From: Salibacter sp031581065
GTDB lineage: Bacteria; Bacteroidota; Bacteroidia; Flavobacteriales_G; Salibacteraceae
Direction of reading: 5' to 3'
Assembly: GCF_031581065.1 (NCBI RefSeq)
Contig: NZ_JAVLBN010000003.1
Coordinates: 1 to 64,000 of the forward strand
Length of the DNA stretch: 64,000 bases
Shown: in pieces, positions 43,866-52,626 of the stretch
Layout of the letters: the number at the start of each line of letters is the position of its first letter
Numbering within the stretch: position 1 is the stretch's first letter
Notes under the pieces: generated by a model
Told to the model about the DNA's origin: nothing
Seen by the model: only the letters and a program-made list of their open reading frames with translations
Databases searched by the model: none
Program-made: the position numbers and the translations under genes

Positions 43866-45710
43866 ATGTGTGGAATCGTTGGTTATGTGGGCAGCCAGGA
43901 GGCTTACCCAATCTTAATAAAAGGATTAAAAAGGCTTGAATATAGAGGCTATGACAGTGCCGGAGTAGCCATTGTTGATGAAGATGATATCAACCTCATC
44001 AAGTGCAAAGGTAAAGTTGCCGATTTAGAGAGTAAAGCTAATGGTCAGAACCTGAAAGGGACGCTGGGTATTGGACACACTCGTTGGGCAACTCACGGGC
44101 CGCCAAATGATGTCAACTCGCATCCTCATTACTCTCAAAGCAAAAACCTCGCGATCATTCACAATGGAATCATCGAAAATTATGATTCGCTCAAAAAAGA
44201 GCTGGTGAATCAGGGGTACCGCTTTGAAAGTGAAACCGATACTGAGGTTCTGATCAATTTCATCGAAATGGTGAAAGATGCTGAAGACCTTAAACTGGAA
44301 GATGCAGTACGTGTAGCGTTGAACCAGGTTGTAGGTGCTTATGCAATCGCCATTGTAGAACGAGGAAACACTGATAAAATCGTATTGGCGAAAAAAGGAA
44401 GTCCGCTCGTTGTTGGAATTGGAGACGATGAGTTCTTTATTGCGTCAGATGCCACTCCTTTTGTCGAGTACACAAAAAACGCTGTCTACCTTGAGGATGA
44501 AGAAATGGCCGTTATTGAACGCGGTAAAAAGCTAGAGATCAAAAGTATTACTGATAACAAGTCGATTGATCCTTACATACACAAACTACAAATGCACCTC
44601 GAAGAAATTGAAAAAGGAGGATACGATCACTTTATGCTCAAAGAAATTTTTGAGCAGCCACGATCTATTCGTGATACACTTCGCGGACGATTACTCCCAG
44701 ACGAAGGAATTATCTCAATGTCAGGAGTAAAAGAGTACGGAGCAAAATTTGAAAATGCGAGTAGAATTCTGTTTGTGGCTTGTGGTACGAGCTGGCATGC
44801 AGGATTGGTTGCAGAGTACATGTTTGAAGAGTTTGCCCGTATTCCGGTAGAGGTTGAGTACGCATCTGAGTTTCGTTATCGCAACCCAATTATCACTGAA
44901 GACGATGTTGTAATCGCGATTTCTCAATCCGGAGAAACGGCTGATACGTTAGCAGCGATCGAATTGGCGAAGAAAAAAGGAGCTACAATATTCGGAATAT
45001 GTAATGTCGTAGGGTCTTCAATTGCGCGTGCTTCACATGCCGGAGCTTATACACATGCCGGACCGGAAATTGGTGTAGCATCGACCAAAGCATTTACAGC
45101 TCAGGTTGCCGTGTTAGCTTTGATCGCGTTGGAGATCGGGCGCAGAAAAGGGGCTCTGACCGAGAGTAGATTCAGATCACTGATCAGCGAGCTGGATCAA
45201 ATACCCAAGAAAGTTGAGCAAATGCTCGAAAGTGAAGATACAACTGTCAGTATAGCTGAAATGTACAAGGATGTATCGAATTTCCTTTACCTGGGAAGAG
45301 GATACAACTTCCCTGTAGCACTCGAAGGAGCTCTGAAGCTGAAAGAAATTTCATACATCCATGCTGAGGGATATCCTGCTGCTGAAATGAAGCACGGACC
45401 AATTGCCCTGATAGATGAAAACATGCCGGTAGTTGTTATTGCAACTAAAAACGGGCAATACGAAAAGGTTGTGAGCAACATCCAGGAGATTAAAGCACGT
45501 AACGGAAAAATCATTGCCGTTGTGAATGAAGGGGATGAAACCATTAGAGAAATGGCCGATCACGTGATTGAAATTCCTGATTCAGATGAAGCTTTTACAC
45601 CATTGATTACGACAATCCCGCTTCAATTGCTCTCGTACCACATTGCTGTGATGAGAGGTTGTAATGTGGATCAACCAAGGAATTTGGCAAAATCTGTTAC
45701 AGTGGAGTAG
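43866..45710 (+). CDS. glmS: glutamine--fructose-6-phosphate aminotransferase (isomerizing)
   Basis: 614 residues, full length. Makes glucosamine-6-phosphate for peptidoglycan and LPS. The N-terminal Ntn glutaminase begins 'MCGIVGYVGS' with Cys2 exposed after Met removal; then 'GIGHTRWATHGPPNDVNSHP'. Two SIS sugar-isomerase domains follow ('FVACGTSWHAGLVAEYMFEE', 'AISQSGETADTLAAI', 'LGRGYNFPVALEGALKLKEI') and the C-terminus ends 'DQPRNLAKSVTVE' with the catalytic Lys. No glmS ribozyme is seen upstream: only 8 bases separate it from the DUF4270 gene. Confidence 0.98.
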   Translation: MCGIVGYVGSQEAYPILIKGLKRLEYRGYDSAGVAIVDEDDINLIKCKGKVADLESKANGQNLKGTLGIGHTRWATHGPPNDVNSHPHYSQSKNLAIIHNGIIENYDSLKKELVNQGYRFESETDTEVLINFIEMVKDAEDLKLEDAVRVALNQVVGAYAIAIVERGNTDKIVLAKKGSPLVVGIGDDEFFIASDATPFVEYTKNAVYLEDEEMAVIERGKKLEIKSITDNKSIDPYIHKLQMHLEEIEKGGYDHFMLKEIFEQPRSIRDTLRGRLLPDEGIISMSGVKEYGAKFENASRILFVACGTSWHAGLVAEYMFEEFARIPVEVEYASEFRYRNPIITEDDVVIAISQSGETADTLAAIELAKKKGATIFGICNVVGSSIARASHAGAYTHAGPEIGVASTKAFTAQVAVLALIALEIGRRKGALTESRFRSLISELDQIPKKVEQMLESEDTTVSIAEMYKDVSNFLYLGRGYNFPVALEGALKLKEISYIHAEGYPAAEMKHGPIALIDENMPVVVIATKNGQYEKVVSNIQEIKARNGKIIAVVNEGDETIREMADHVIEIPDSDEAFTPLITTIPLQLLSYHIAVMRGCNVDQPRNLAKSVTVE

Positions 45711-45719
45711 AGAAGACTA

Positions 45720-46622
45720 CTAAAAATTCATTTTTTTAACTTGATCACCCGCCTCATTAAAGTTTTTCCAAACTCCTTTTTCTCTATTGTTTTGATACTG
45801 GCCAATTTGTTTGATAGAGCCATTTGGATAATATTTTTTCCAAATTCCGGTTCTGTTATTGTTTAAGTATTGCCCAATTGTTTTTATATTCCCATTAGGA
45901 TAAAACTCAATGTAGCTTCCGTTGGCTTCATTGTCTTTTAACTCGAGAATTGAAACAGTATTACCAGCTTTGTCATATGTATATTGAATAGGGTAAGGGG
46001 GGAGCGTTATTTTTTTTCTCAAATCACCACTTTTGTAAAAGAACACTCTATCATCGGTTAGTTTACCGATTTTATAATGCTCTCTTTTTTTTACGAAACC
46101 ATCATCGTCATAATATATCCAAACGCTGGTTTTTAGATTATTCTCGAAGGCACCTTTAATTACAGTATCTTTTTTATGATTGTACTTGACGTACTCACCA
46201 TTTTTCAGGCCTTTGCTGTACTGTATGGTTTCGCTCAAAAAACCACTCTCGCTGTAAAGTTTTACTATCCCTTCAATTGTGTCATTTGTATAGTTTTGGG
46301 TTTGTTTCAAGAGTCCATTAGGGTAGTAATAATATTGAAGGCCATCTAGTTTTCCATATTTGTAATTTGCCTTTTGTTTAATTTGACCATTTTTATAATA
46401 TACCTTCCATTTGCCACATAAAAGCCCATCGCAATAAAACCCTTTTTGCCATATGTTGTTGTTGCTATATTTTATTTGGTAGAGTCCATTCTTGGTGCCG
46501 TTTTTAGTGTGATAAAACTCCTTTTCAATCCCATTTTTATAGTAGTTTTTTTTAGACTCTGACTGGCATTGAGCAGATCCTGTAAAGACCAATACAACAA
46601 TAATTACTAAAATTGCTTTCAT
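45720..46622 (-). CDS. MORN-like/YwqK-repeat secreted protein
   Basis: 300 residues with signal peptide ending 'VFTGSAQCQ'. It is built almost wholly of 20-25 residue repeats of the MORN_2/YwqK type: 'GLYQIKYSNNNIWQKGFY', 'GKWKVYYKNGQIKQKANY', 'LQYYYYPNGLLKQTQNY', 'GIWKKYYPNGSIKQIGQY'. These form a beta-meander of unknown ligand. Its start overlaps the stop of the chaperone-like gene by 4 bases, so the two are co-transcribed. The DNA is visibly AT-richer than that of the neighbouring glmS. Confidence 0.85.
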   Translation of the reverse strand: MKAILVIIVVLVFTGSAQCQSESKKNYYKNGIEKEFYHTKNGTKNGLYQIKYSNNNIWQKGFYCDGLLCGKWKVYYKNGQIKQKANYKYGKLDGLQYYYYPNGLLKQTQNYTNDTIEGIVKLYSESGFLSETIQYSKGLKNGEYVKYNHKKDTVIKGAFENNLKTSVWIYYDDDGFVKKREHYKIGKLTDDRVFFYKSGDLRKKITLPPYPIQYTYDKAGNTVSILELKDNEANGSYIEFYPNGNIKTIGQYLNNNRTGIWKKYYPNGSIKQIGQYQNNREKGVWKNFNEAGDQVKKMNF

Positions 46623-47410
46623 CTTATCGTTATCGTTTTTCGCAAGGCTTCCAGGTCAAGACCAAAGCCAGGGTCAACAACGAATAGTATTTCATATGTG
46701 CCTTTGTCAAGGTCAGAGATATCATATGAAAGCCTTTTAATTTGTTTGGGGTAAACGGTTCTCTGCATCTTTTTTGATGATATATTCTCACCAGTTTTAG
46801 TGTTCACTGCAGAATAGTAATACTTAAACTTATGTATATAAGAGGGAGTGTTGTTTTTTATTTTAAGCGTACAAATATTTGAAGTTTTGTTATGAAAAAA
46901 GGAATCTTTAAGAAGTGAGAAGCTAATATTTTCTTTTTCTCCAGAGTCTTGAATTATCTTCACTGCTATTCTGGGGATTACTTTAATGCCGGTTTTAAGC
47001 TCATCTTTCATTCTTGTTCTAGCGTTTTCATCTACTACTGAAACAAATCCCGTAATCCATTTTGAGCCTTCTACATCTTTCGTATCTGGTTTCATTGTTA
47101 TTTTGATCTCACCCTGTTCTTCAGGCCCAATTCTAACCTCTTTGTTATCGAGGGTTATCCATTTGAAGCAAGAGTTCTCAGTTGTTCCCGGACTCGTATA
47201 TTTCTTTACCCCGTCAATAAAATATTCATCAGAAAAAGTAAGCTTAAAGGTTTGAGGAGTGTCATTGTGGTTAGTTATTGTAATCGATGCTGCTTGAGGT
47301 TTTTCATAAGTTGCATTGAAGTATATAACAACAGGAGCTACTTCGAAATCCTGAGAGAAAGATTTTAAAGTTATAAGTAAAAATAAAACTCCGAAAATTG
47401 TTTTTTGCAT
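46619..47410 (-). CDS. PapD-like periplasmic chaperone
   Basis: 263 residues with signal peptide 'MQKTIFGVLFLLITLKSFS|Q'. The N-terminal domain follows the pilus-chaperone beta-sandwich pattern: 'VAPVVIYFNATYEKPQAASI', 'ITNHNDTPQTFKLTF', 'WITLDNKEVRIGPEEQGEIK', 'GFVSVVDE', then a second beta domain with 'CTLKIKNNTPSYIHKFKYYY'. The fold call rests on strand pattern, not on a named family match. It faces away from two small secreted proteins and an OM barrel gene across only 33 bases, consistent with a shared chaperone-usher-like function. Confidence 0.65.
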   Translation of the reverse strand: MQKTIFGVLFLLITLKSFSQDFEVAPVVIYFNATYEKPQAASITITNHNDTPQTFKLTFSDEYFIDGVKKYTSPGTTENSCFKWITLDNKEVRIGPEEQGEIKITMKPDTKDVEGSKWITGFVSVVDENARTRMKDELKTGIKVIPRIAVKIIQDSGEKENISFSLLKDSFFHNKTSNICTLKIKNNTPSYIHKFKYYYSAVNTKTGENISSKKMQRTVYPKQIKRLSYDISDLDKGTYEILFVVDPGFGLDLEALRKTITIR

Positions 47411-47443
47411 ATTGCGATTTATTAATTTCTAAATCAAATAAAC

Positions 47444-48067
47444 ATGAAAAGCGTTAAAATCCTCAAGTATTCATTATTATTGATAATTATTTCATGTTCT
47501 ATTCCATCTTTCAGTCAGCCTGTTTCAGACAGAGCTGTAGTTCCTGTAGCCGTAACACTCAATCAGATACTTCGGTTAAATGTGACTGATGGGGGTAATA
47601 TTGAGTTTGTGTTCAACCGAATAGACCAGTATCAAAACGGAATCCCTAATTCGGCTATTTACGATACTAGATTGACTGTAGCTTCATCAACTGCATGGGA
47701 GCTGAATATGGGAGCTGAAGATGCTACTTTTATTGGTACAGATGACCCGTCAAATACTTTGGATTTAGATTATGTTGGTTTTCAGTTGACTGACGCGGGA
47801 AACCACACTTTTGGGACTGAGTTTATCGATGCTGCCGGTGCAAATGCAGCTGCTGTTGGGCTTGCGACATACCCTGTTTCAGTTATTACAAGTGCTGCTG
47901 CGCCAAACGGTAATGCAGGGGATATTACTGATAACATAATTGTTATAAATTGGGAGTGTAACACTACAGGTTTAAACACTACGACTGGAAATAATGCGCT
48001 TATTGATGAAACCATAAATCCAGATCGATACGTAACAAATGTTCTACTTGACGTAGAGCCAAATTAA
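47444..48067 (+). CDS. secreted beta-rich protein, candidate surface subunit
   Basis: 207 residues with signal peptide ending 'CSIPSFSQ'. The mature chain 'VVPVAVTLNQILRLNVTDGG' and 'NIEFVFNRIDQYQNGI' is all-beta, rich in Asn/Thr/Asp, with 'INWECNTTGLNT' and a strand-like C-terminus 'RYVTNVLLDVEPN'. It resembles small fimbrial-type subunits in size and character. No family is recognised. It lies four bases before the next small secreted gene. Confidence 0.7.
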   Translation: MKSVKILKYSLLLIIISCSIPSFSQPVSDRAVVPVAVTLNQILRLNVTDGGNIEFVFNRIDQYQNGIPNSAIYDTRLTVASSTAWELNMGAEDATFIGTDDPSNTLDLDYVGFQLTDAGNHTFGTEFIDAAGANAAAVGLATYPVSVITSAAAPNGNAGDITDNIIVINWECNTTGLNTTTGNNALIDETINPDRYVTNVLLDVEPN

Positions 48068-48071
48068 TCTA

Positions 48072-48626
48072 ATGAAGCTTAAAAGCTTTTTGATATCGAT
48101 TTGTCTAGTTTTCATTTATTCGGTTTCTCACAGCCAGCCTTATAATACAGCAAGGTTGTCATTGATTCAATCACAGCAAGTAGAAGTTTATGTTAATTCA
48201 TTCGATGAAATAGAAAACGGAATCACCGTTCCAGGTGGAACGGTGTTAGGGGTTACACTCCAGGACTTAAACGATCCTTCGGCTCCTGCCCCACTATCCG
48301 GTTTTGAAATATTCGTAAGAACCAATAACGGTATTTCTTCAAACTTTGAAGGTATCAACGGGAATTCAATGGATCTTGACATACTATCTTTAACTAGTAG
48401 TAATAGACAGGGTTTTGGATCGTCCACCTTTTTTTATGGGCCTTTAAGCCTTGATCAGATAAGCCAGTTGATTGTTGAGAGCACGTTAACTAATTGTGAC
48501 TGGAGCACTCATCAGATAAATGTTCAATATGAATTTGGCACAGCTAATTGCACCAGTAAATTCACAAGTTTCAAATCTGATTTTTATACAGTTGAAGTTG
48601 AATTTATACTTGAACCGGTTTTTTGA
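48072..48626 (+). CDS. second small secreted beta protein, candidate subunit
   Basis: 184 residues with signal peptide ending 'VFIYSVSHSQ'. Mature start 'PYNTARLSLIQSQQVEVYVN' and end 'CTSKFTSFKSDFYTVEVEFI' suggest an all-beta domain with two cysteines ('LTNCDWSTH' and 'GTANCTSKF') that may form a disulfide. Its last 17 bases overlap the preferred start of the OM barrel gene, indicating translational coupling. Family unknown. Confidence 0.7.
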   Translation: MKLKSFLISICLVFIYSVSHSQPYNTARLSLIQSQQVEVYVNSFDEIENGITVPGGTVLGVTLQDLNDPSAPAPLSGFEIFVRTNNGISSNFEGINGNSMDLDILSLTSSNRQGFGSSTFFYGPLSLDQISQLIVESTLTNCDWSTHQINVQYEFGTANCTSKFTSFKSDFYTVEVEFILEPVF

Positions 48627-51540
48627 TTATTTACTAAATCTTAAATCGCTTCTCATATGTTTAATTTTCATTGTGCCATCTATTATTTACTCTCAGGTAA
48701 CAGAAGGGCCATCTATTGATACAACTGAGTTTTTCAAAAACCTAGATTCAACGAATAATTTATCTAATCCTGGCACAACGGATAGCCTAATTTATTTTTC
48801 ATCATTTAAGACTTTTTTTGAGGGCGATAATGAGATTGTTTGGAAAAGCCTCAACATAAAATATAGAGCGCCTGACACCCGAGACTTCAAACTGAAATTG
48901 TTCTACTCTGATTTTTTTCAGCTATTATCAGCTAATAATGAATATGCTTTTAGCCAGGCCAAAGAGATAGACACAACCATTCTTTTACCATTTAGAGTAA
49001 AAGAAAATTCAAGTCTTGAGGGAGGCACTACGACCAGCATAAGTGCTCAACTCCTTATCAATGAGCAGGAATTAGTTAAAGAGGCTATATCATTTCTCCA
49101 TTATAAAAGAAAATCATCCTGGGACTTTAGTGCTGAGTTGAGTAATCCTTTGTGGTTGAAAAATGAAGCTGAAAAAAAAGTTTACGTTCGTGTATCGAAC
49201 AAGAGCAATTACACACAAACTTTTAATGTGAAGCTGAAGGCTCGAAGCACACAATCTTCTGAAGAAAAGATTTTTAAAATTAAGAAAAGAGCAGATACAG
49301 CTCTTGCCTTTAAAATCAAAAACCCTTCAACTAATTCTTTTGATGAAAACAGGATAACAATTGAGGTGGTTAATTCTGGTGAAACGAAGCGCCAAATTCT
49401 TTACACTCATAATCCAGGTTCTAATTATGAAAATACCACTTACTTCACAGAAACACCAGCCAACCTGGAAGTTGGGGCTTTTAATTTTGGCTCTGGAGCC
49501 TCACCCACATACTCATTAAGAAGCTGGGGAGATATTCATTTTTCTTCCAATGAGAGGCTCCAGTATTCCTTCAACTTCTTCAATATTCTTTTTGACAGTC
49601 CTAATGTTGATCTTTGGAGATACAGTAGGCTCTCAATTATAGCTGATTTTCCAGGGTTAACCGTAAACGCAGGAGATCAAACTCTGGGGAACTTTTATCC
49701 AGAATGGGGAAGGGGCTTAAGCGCAACAAAAGTCTTCCAGGAATCAAATAATGAGGTTTCATTAGGTGCGGTAAATAACCTTTTTTTTGATAGAACAACA
49801 TACAACGCCTCTGGGAAATTGCGTTTTGGTAATGTAGTATTAAGACCTTCATTTTCCAGGTCAACAGATGCTTCTAATCTGGTTCAAAAAATTGAAGGTA
49901 ATATTTTTAGTGACTTCAGAATAAAAAAGCATTTAATATCAGCTGGTCTTTCTTTTTCACAAAGACAACACCTATATGATACGAATTCATTTAACACGCC
50001 ATCACAGTTTTATCTTCCAGGCAGGACTCTAAATGGCTATGCTTATTCCCTAAGGTATGGGTTTTCAAATAAACTCTGGAGGATAAGACTAAAAACAAGA
50101 ACCAAGTCAAAGTATCACGCAGGAGCATTTACCGGAACACAAAATCAAAGACTTCAAGTCACAAGAACGATCTCGCGAAAAAGCAGGGTCAGTGGTAGAG
50201 TTTCAAGAAGAAAGTTTGAGCCTTCTGAAACGTTTAGAGGGGTTTTGAGTAACCTGAACTATTACGATCTCACAAGAGCTATGCTCTTGTACCGAACCGA
50301 GATCTTAAAAACTAACCTTTCCTTTGGAACAAACTTTTTATATTCTGAAATAAGCAATAATTTAAATCAGTTAGATGGCACACCACTCGATTTAAATATT
50401 TATACCTCGCCAAGAATATATACGCGCTTATCTGGCAAAATTTCCTCTTATAGAATAAGCGCTCAGGCACAAGTTGGCCCAGTATATTTAAATCAAACCA
50501 CACCAATTAACTTTTCCAATAATGCTTATCAAATTGGAGTAAATATCACTGATAACATTTCAAATATTTCATTGCGGTTTAATGATGGGTTAATTATACC
50601 CTCTGTTACTGGTTTAAACTCATACACGCTCAATAACTCTCAAAGTTTTTTCTTGGCCTATCGTTACCGAAAAACACTTCTTGACCAAATGCTCGATCTC
50701 AACTTTAACCTAAATTACAGTAATTACATAGAAGCACAAAGCACATTGGTTAGTGCATTTTTACAAAGTGACCTAAAGTTGAATCATGGCATTGAATTAT
50801 CAGCATATTTGAATTTTTCAACGGTAAATTATCAAAACCGTGAAACACAAACTCAATCACTTTTTACTAATGCAGGTTTTGCTCTGAGGAAAAAGTTTGA
50901 CGTAAATCAGCCACAACTGAAGTATTTTGATTTGAGCTTTAATACTTTTTTTGACGAAAATGGTAACAATCAGCTCGACTCTACCGAGCTAAATATTCAA
51001 AATGTATTAGTGGAACTCGAAAACGTTATTGATGATAACCAGTCCGTTGAAAAGCGTTTACTTTCAAATGAAAGTGGAAAAGTGAATTTTAAGGACTTAC
51101 CAGAAGGAAATTACACAGCTCATTTCACCCCCGTTGGAAAAAGCGAAATTAACCTTGGAGAAAAGGCTATATCATTCATGTTAAATAGTGATAAGACAGA
51201 AGATATTCCTTTATCTGAGGAATACAGCTTAAAGGGTCGGGTTATTTTTCAAAAAGCTAAGTTTTCTAGCGTTCAAAGTCTTGACTTTTCCAAAATTAAG
51301 TTAATAATAAATGGACCCAGGGGTAAAGAAATCAAGACCTGGGCTTCTGATGATGGTCGTTTTAACTTTAACCTCAACAAAACCCCCGGGATTTATAAGC
51401 TATCAATTGACACTTCATTGTTACCTGATAACATTCTTGTAGAAAAACAATCTTATTATTTTGAAATGAATGGATTAAAAAGTTACTCAATTAACTTTAA
51501 GCTTTTTGAAAAAGAAAGGAAGTTAAATATAACAGAGTAG
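48610..51540 (+). CDS. large outer-membrane beta-barrel protein, usher-like
   Basis: About 976 residues from the TTG at 48610, chosen because it places a signal peptide 'SLLICLIFIVPSIIYS|Q' at the N-terminus; the frame is open from 48520 but those residues overlap the previous gene. No ATG fits. Counting from 48610: two N-terminal beta-sandwich regions (about 25-275), a long stretch of alternating amphipathic strands typical of an OM barrel (about 290-820: 'YSFNFFNILFDSP', 'GLTVNAGDQTLGNFYPEWG', 'IRLKTRTKSKYHAG'), a CNA_B/SdrD-like domain ('FFDENGNNQLDSTELNI', 'SNESGKVNFKDLPEGNYTA') and a final beta domain. This layout is like fimbrial ushers, but sequence identity to PapC-type ushers is not apparent. 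Confidence 0.7.
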   Translation: MNRFFDYLLNLKSLLICLIFIVPSIIYSQVTEGPSIDTTEFFKNLDSTNNLSNPGTTDSLIYFSSFKTFFEGDNEIVWKSLNIKYRAPDTRDFKLKLFYSDFFQLLSANNEYAFSQAKEIDTTILLPFRVKENSSLEGGTTTSISAQLLINEQELVKEAISFLHYKRKSSWDFSAELSNPLWLKNEAEKKVYVRVSNKSNYTQTFNVKLKARSTQSSEEKIFKIKKRADTALAFKIKNPSTNSFDENRITIEVVNSGETKRQILYTHNPGSNYENTTYFTETPANLEVGAFNFGSGASPTYSLRSWGDIHFSSNERLQYSFNFFNILFDSPNVDLWRYSRLSIIADFPGLTVNAGDQTLGNFYPEWGRGLSATKVFQESNNEVSLGAVNNLFFDRTTYNASGKLRFGNVVLRPSFSRSTDASNLVQKIEGNIFSDFRIKKHLISAGLSFSQRQHLYDTNSFNTPSQFYLPGRTLNGYAYSLRYGFSNKLWRIRLKTRTKSKYHAGAFTGTQNQRLQVTRTISRKSRVSGRVSRRKFEPSETFRGVLSNLNYYDLTRAMLLYRTEILKTNLSFGTNFLYSEISNNLNQLDGTPLDLNIYTSPRIYTRLSGKISSYRISAQAQVGPVYLNQTTPINFSNNAYQIGVNITDNISNISLRFNDGLIIPSVTGLNSYTLNNSQSFFLAYRYRKTLLDQMLDLNFNLNYSNYIEAQSTLVSAFLQSDLKLNHGIELSAYLNFSTVNYQNRETQTQSLFTNAGFALRKKFDVNQPQLKYFDLSFNTFFDENGNNQLDSTELNIQNVLVELENVIDDNQSVEKRLLSNESGKVNFKDLPEGNYTAHFTPVGKSEINLGEKAISFMLNSDKTEDIPLSEEYSLKGRVIFQKAKFSSVQSLDFSKIKLIINGPRGKEIKTWASDDGRFNFNLNKTPGIYKLSIDTSLLPDNILVEKQSYYFEMNGLKSYSINFKLFEKERKLNITE

Positions 51541-51551
51541 CGATTTAGGAC

Positions 51552-52223
51552 TTAGTCTTTTTCATGCTTTGATAGGCTCTCAGCGAAGAACTTCCTGTGA
51601 AAGATTAAAATAATCCCAACTCCAATTGAAATGGCTGTATCAGCAATGTTGAAAATGGGTCTGAAAAAGATAAAATGATCACCACCAACGAGCGGAACCC
51701 AATCAGGAAAAAAGCCGCTGATGAGTGGGAAGTAGAGCATATCCACAACTTTTCCGTGCATCCAGGTTCCGTAACCGCCACCCTCGGGGAATAGTTGTGC
51801 AATGCTGTAATAGCTGTCGCTGAATATGACTCCGTAAAATACTGAGTCAATGATGTTTCCCAACGCACCGGCCAGAATGAGTGTTACCCCAATGACAGCC
51901 CCTTTAGGTGCGCCTTCTTTGGTAATTCTTACAATGTATCGCGCAATGAAAAACACGGCCACAATTCGAAAGAGGGTTAGGAAGAGCTTGCCGTAGTCAC
52001 CGCCAAACTCCATCCCGAAAGCCATTCCGGGATTTTCAGTGAAGTGAATAATAAACCAGTCGCCCAAAACAGAGAACTCTTCGTTCAGGTACATGTTGAG
52101 CTTTACCATGAACTTAGAGATCTGGTCGATAAGTAAAACTCCCAGTAGTACTAATACCGGGAGTTGAAAATGTTTTTCGTTTTTAGCCAAACTGATCGAT
52201 GCTGCGGTTGCTGTTGACAACAA
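51552..52223 (-). CDS. lspA: lipoprotein signal peptidase
   Basis: 223 residues, longer than E. coli LspA (164) through an N-terminal extension and a mid insertion ('LFPEGGGYGTWMHGK'). Four TM segments; 'LIDQISKFMVKLNM' and 'FTENPGMAFGMEFGGD' near the front, and the two catalytic Asp in 'GALGNIIDSVF' and 'PIFNIADTAISIG'. Cleaves signal peptides of diacylated prolipoproteins in the inner membrane. The gene starts directly at the stop of the DksA-like gene. Confidence 0.96.
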   Translation of the reverse strand: MLSTATAASISLAKNEKHFQLPVLVLLGVLLIDQISKFMVKLNMYLNEEFSVLGDWFIIHFTENPGMAFGMEFGGDYGKLFLTLFRIVAVFFIARYIVRITKEGAPKGAVIGVTLILAGALGNIIDSVFYGVIFSDSYYSIAQLFPEGGGYGTWMHGKVVDMLYFPLISGFFPDWVPLVGGDHFIFFRPIFNIADTAISIGVGIILIFHRKFFAESLSKHEKD

Positions 52224-52601
52224 TTATTGCATTCGCTTAGCTTCAATGCTAAGGGTTGCGTGTGGAACTACTCTCAAGCGGTCTTTTGAAATGAGTTTTC
52301 CGGTTTTACGGCAAACACCGTAAGTTTTGTTTTCAATGCGAACGAGTGCAGCTCTCAGGTGTTTGATAAACTTTTCCTGGCGAGCAGCTAATTGAGCAGT
52401 TTCTTCACGAGAAAGTGTGTCAGATCCATCTTCCATCATTTTGAAAGTTGGAGATGTATCATCAGTTCCGTTATTGTTGTGTGAAATACTCGAGTTTAAA
52501 AGTTCGAGATCTTTTTCAGCTTCAACAATTTTTTTGTCAATAATTTCTTTGAACTCAGCTAGCTCAGCATCGCTATATCTGTTTTTTTCTTTTGTTTCCA
52601 T
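52224..52601 (-). CDS. TraR/DksA-family transcription factor lacking most zinc cysteines
   Basis: 125 residues: N-terminal helical coiled-coil ('FKEIIDKKIVEAEKDLEL', with 'DGSDTLSREETAQL' at the tip) and C-terminal globular domain 'YGVCRKTGKLISKDRLRVVP'. The canonical four-cysteine zinc finger retains a single Cys (CRKTG) and the second pair is replaced ('PHATLSIEAKRM'). Such forms are common in Bacteroidota. It may bind RNA polymerase through the secondary channel as DksA does. It lies between ileS and lspA on one strand. Confidence 0.9.
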   Translation of the reverse strand: METKEKNRYSDAELAEFKEIIDKKIVEAEKDLELLNSSISHNNNGTDDTSPTFKMMEDGSDTLSREETAQLAARQEKFIKHLRAALVRIENKTYGVCRKTGKLISKDRLRVVPHATLSIEAKRMQ

Positions 52602-52626
52602 ACAGCGGAAATATTTTTATAGGTTG

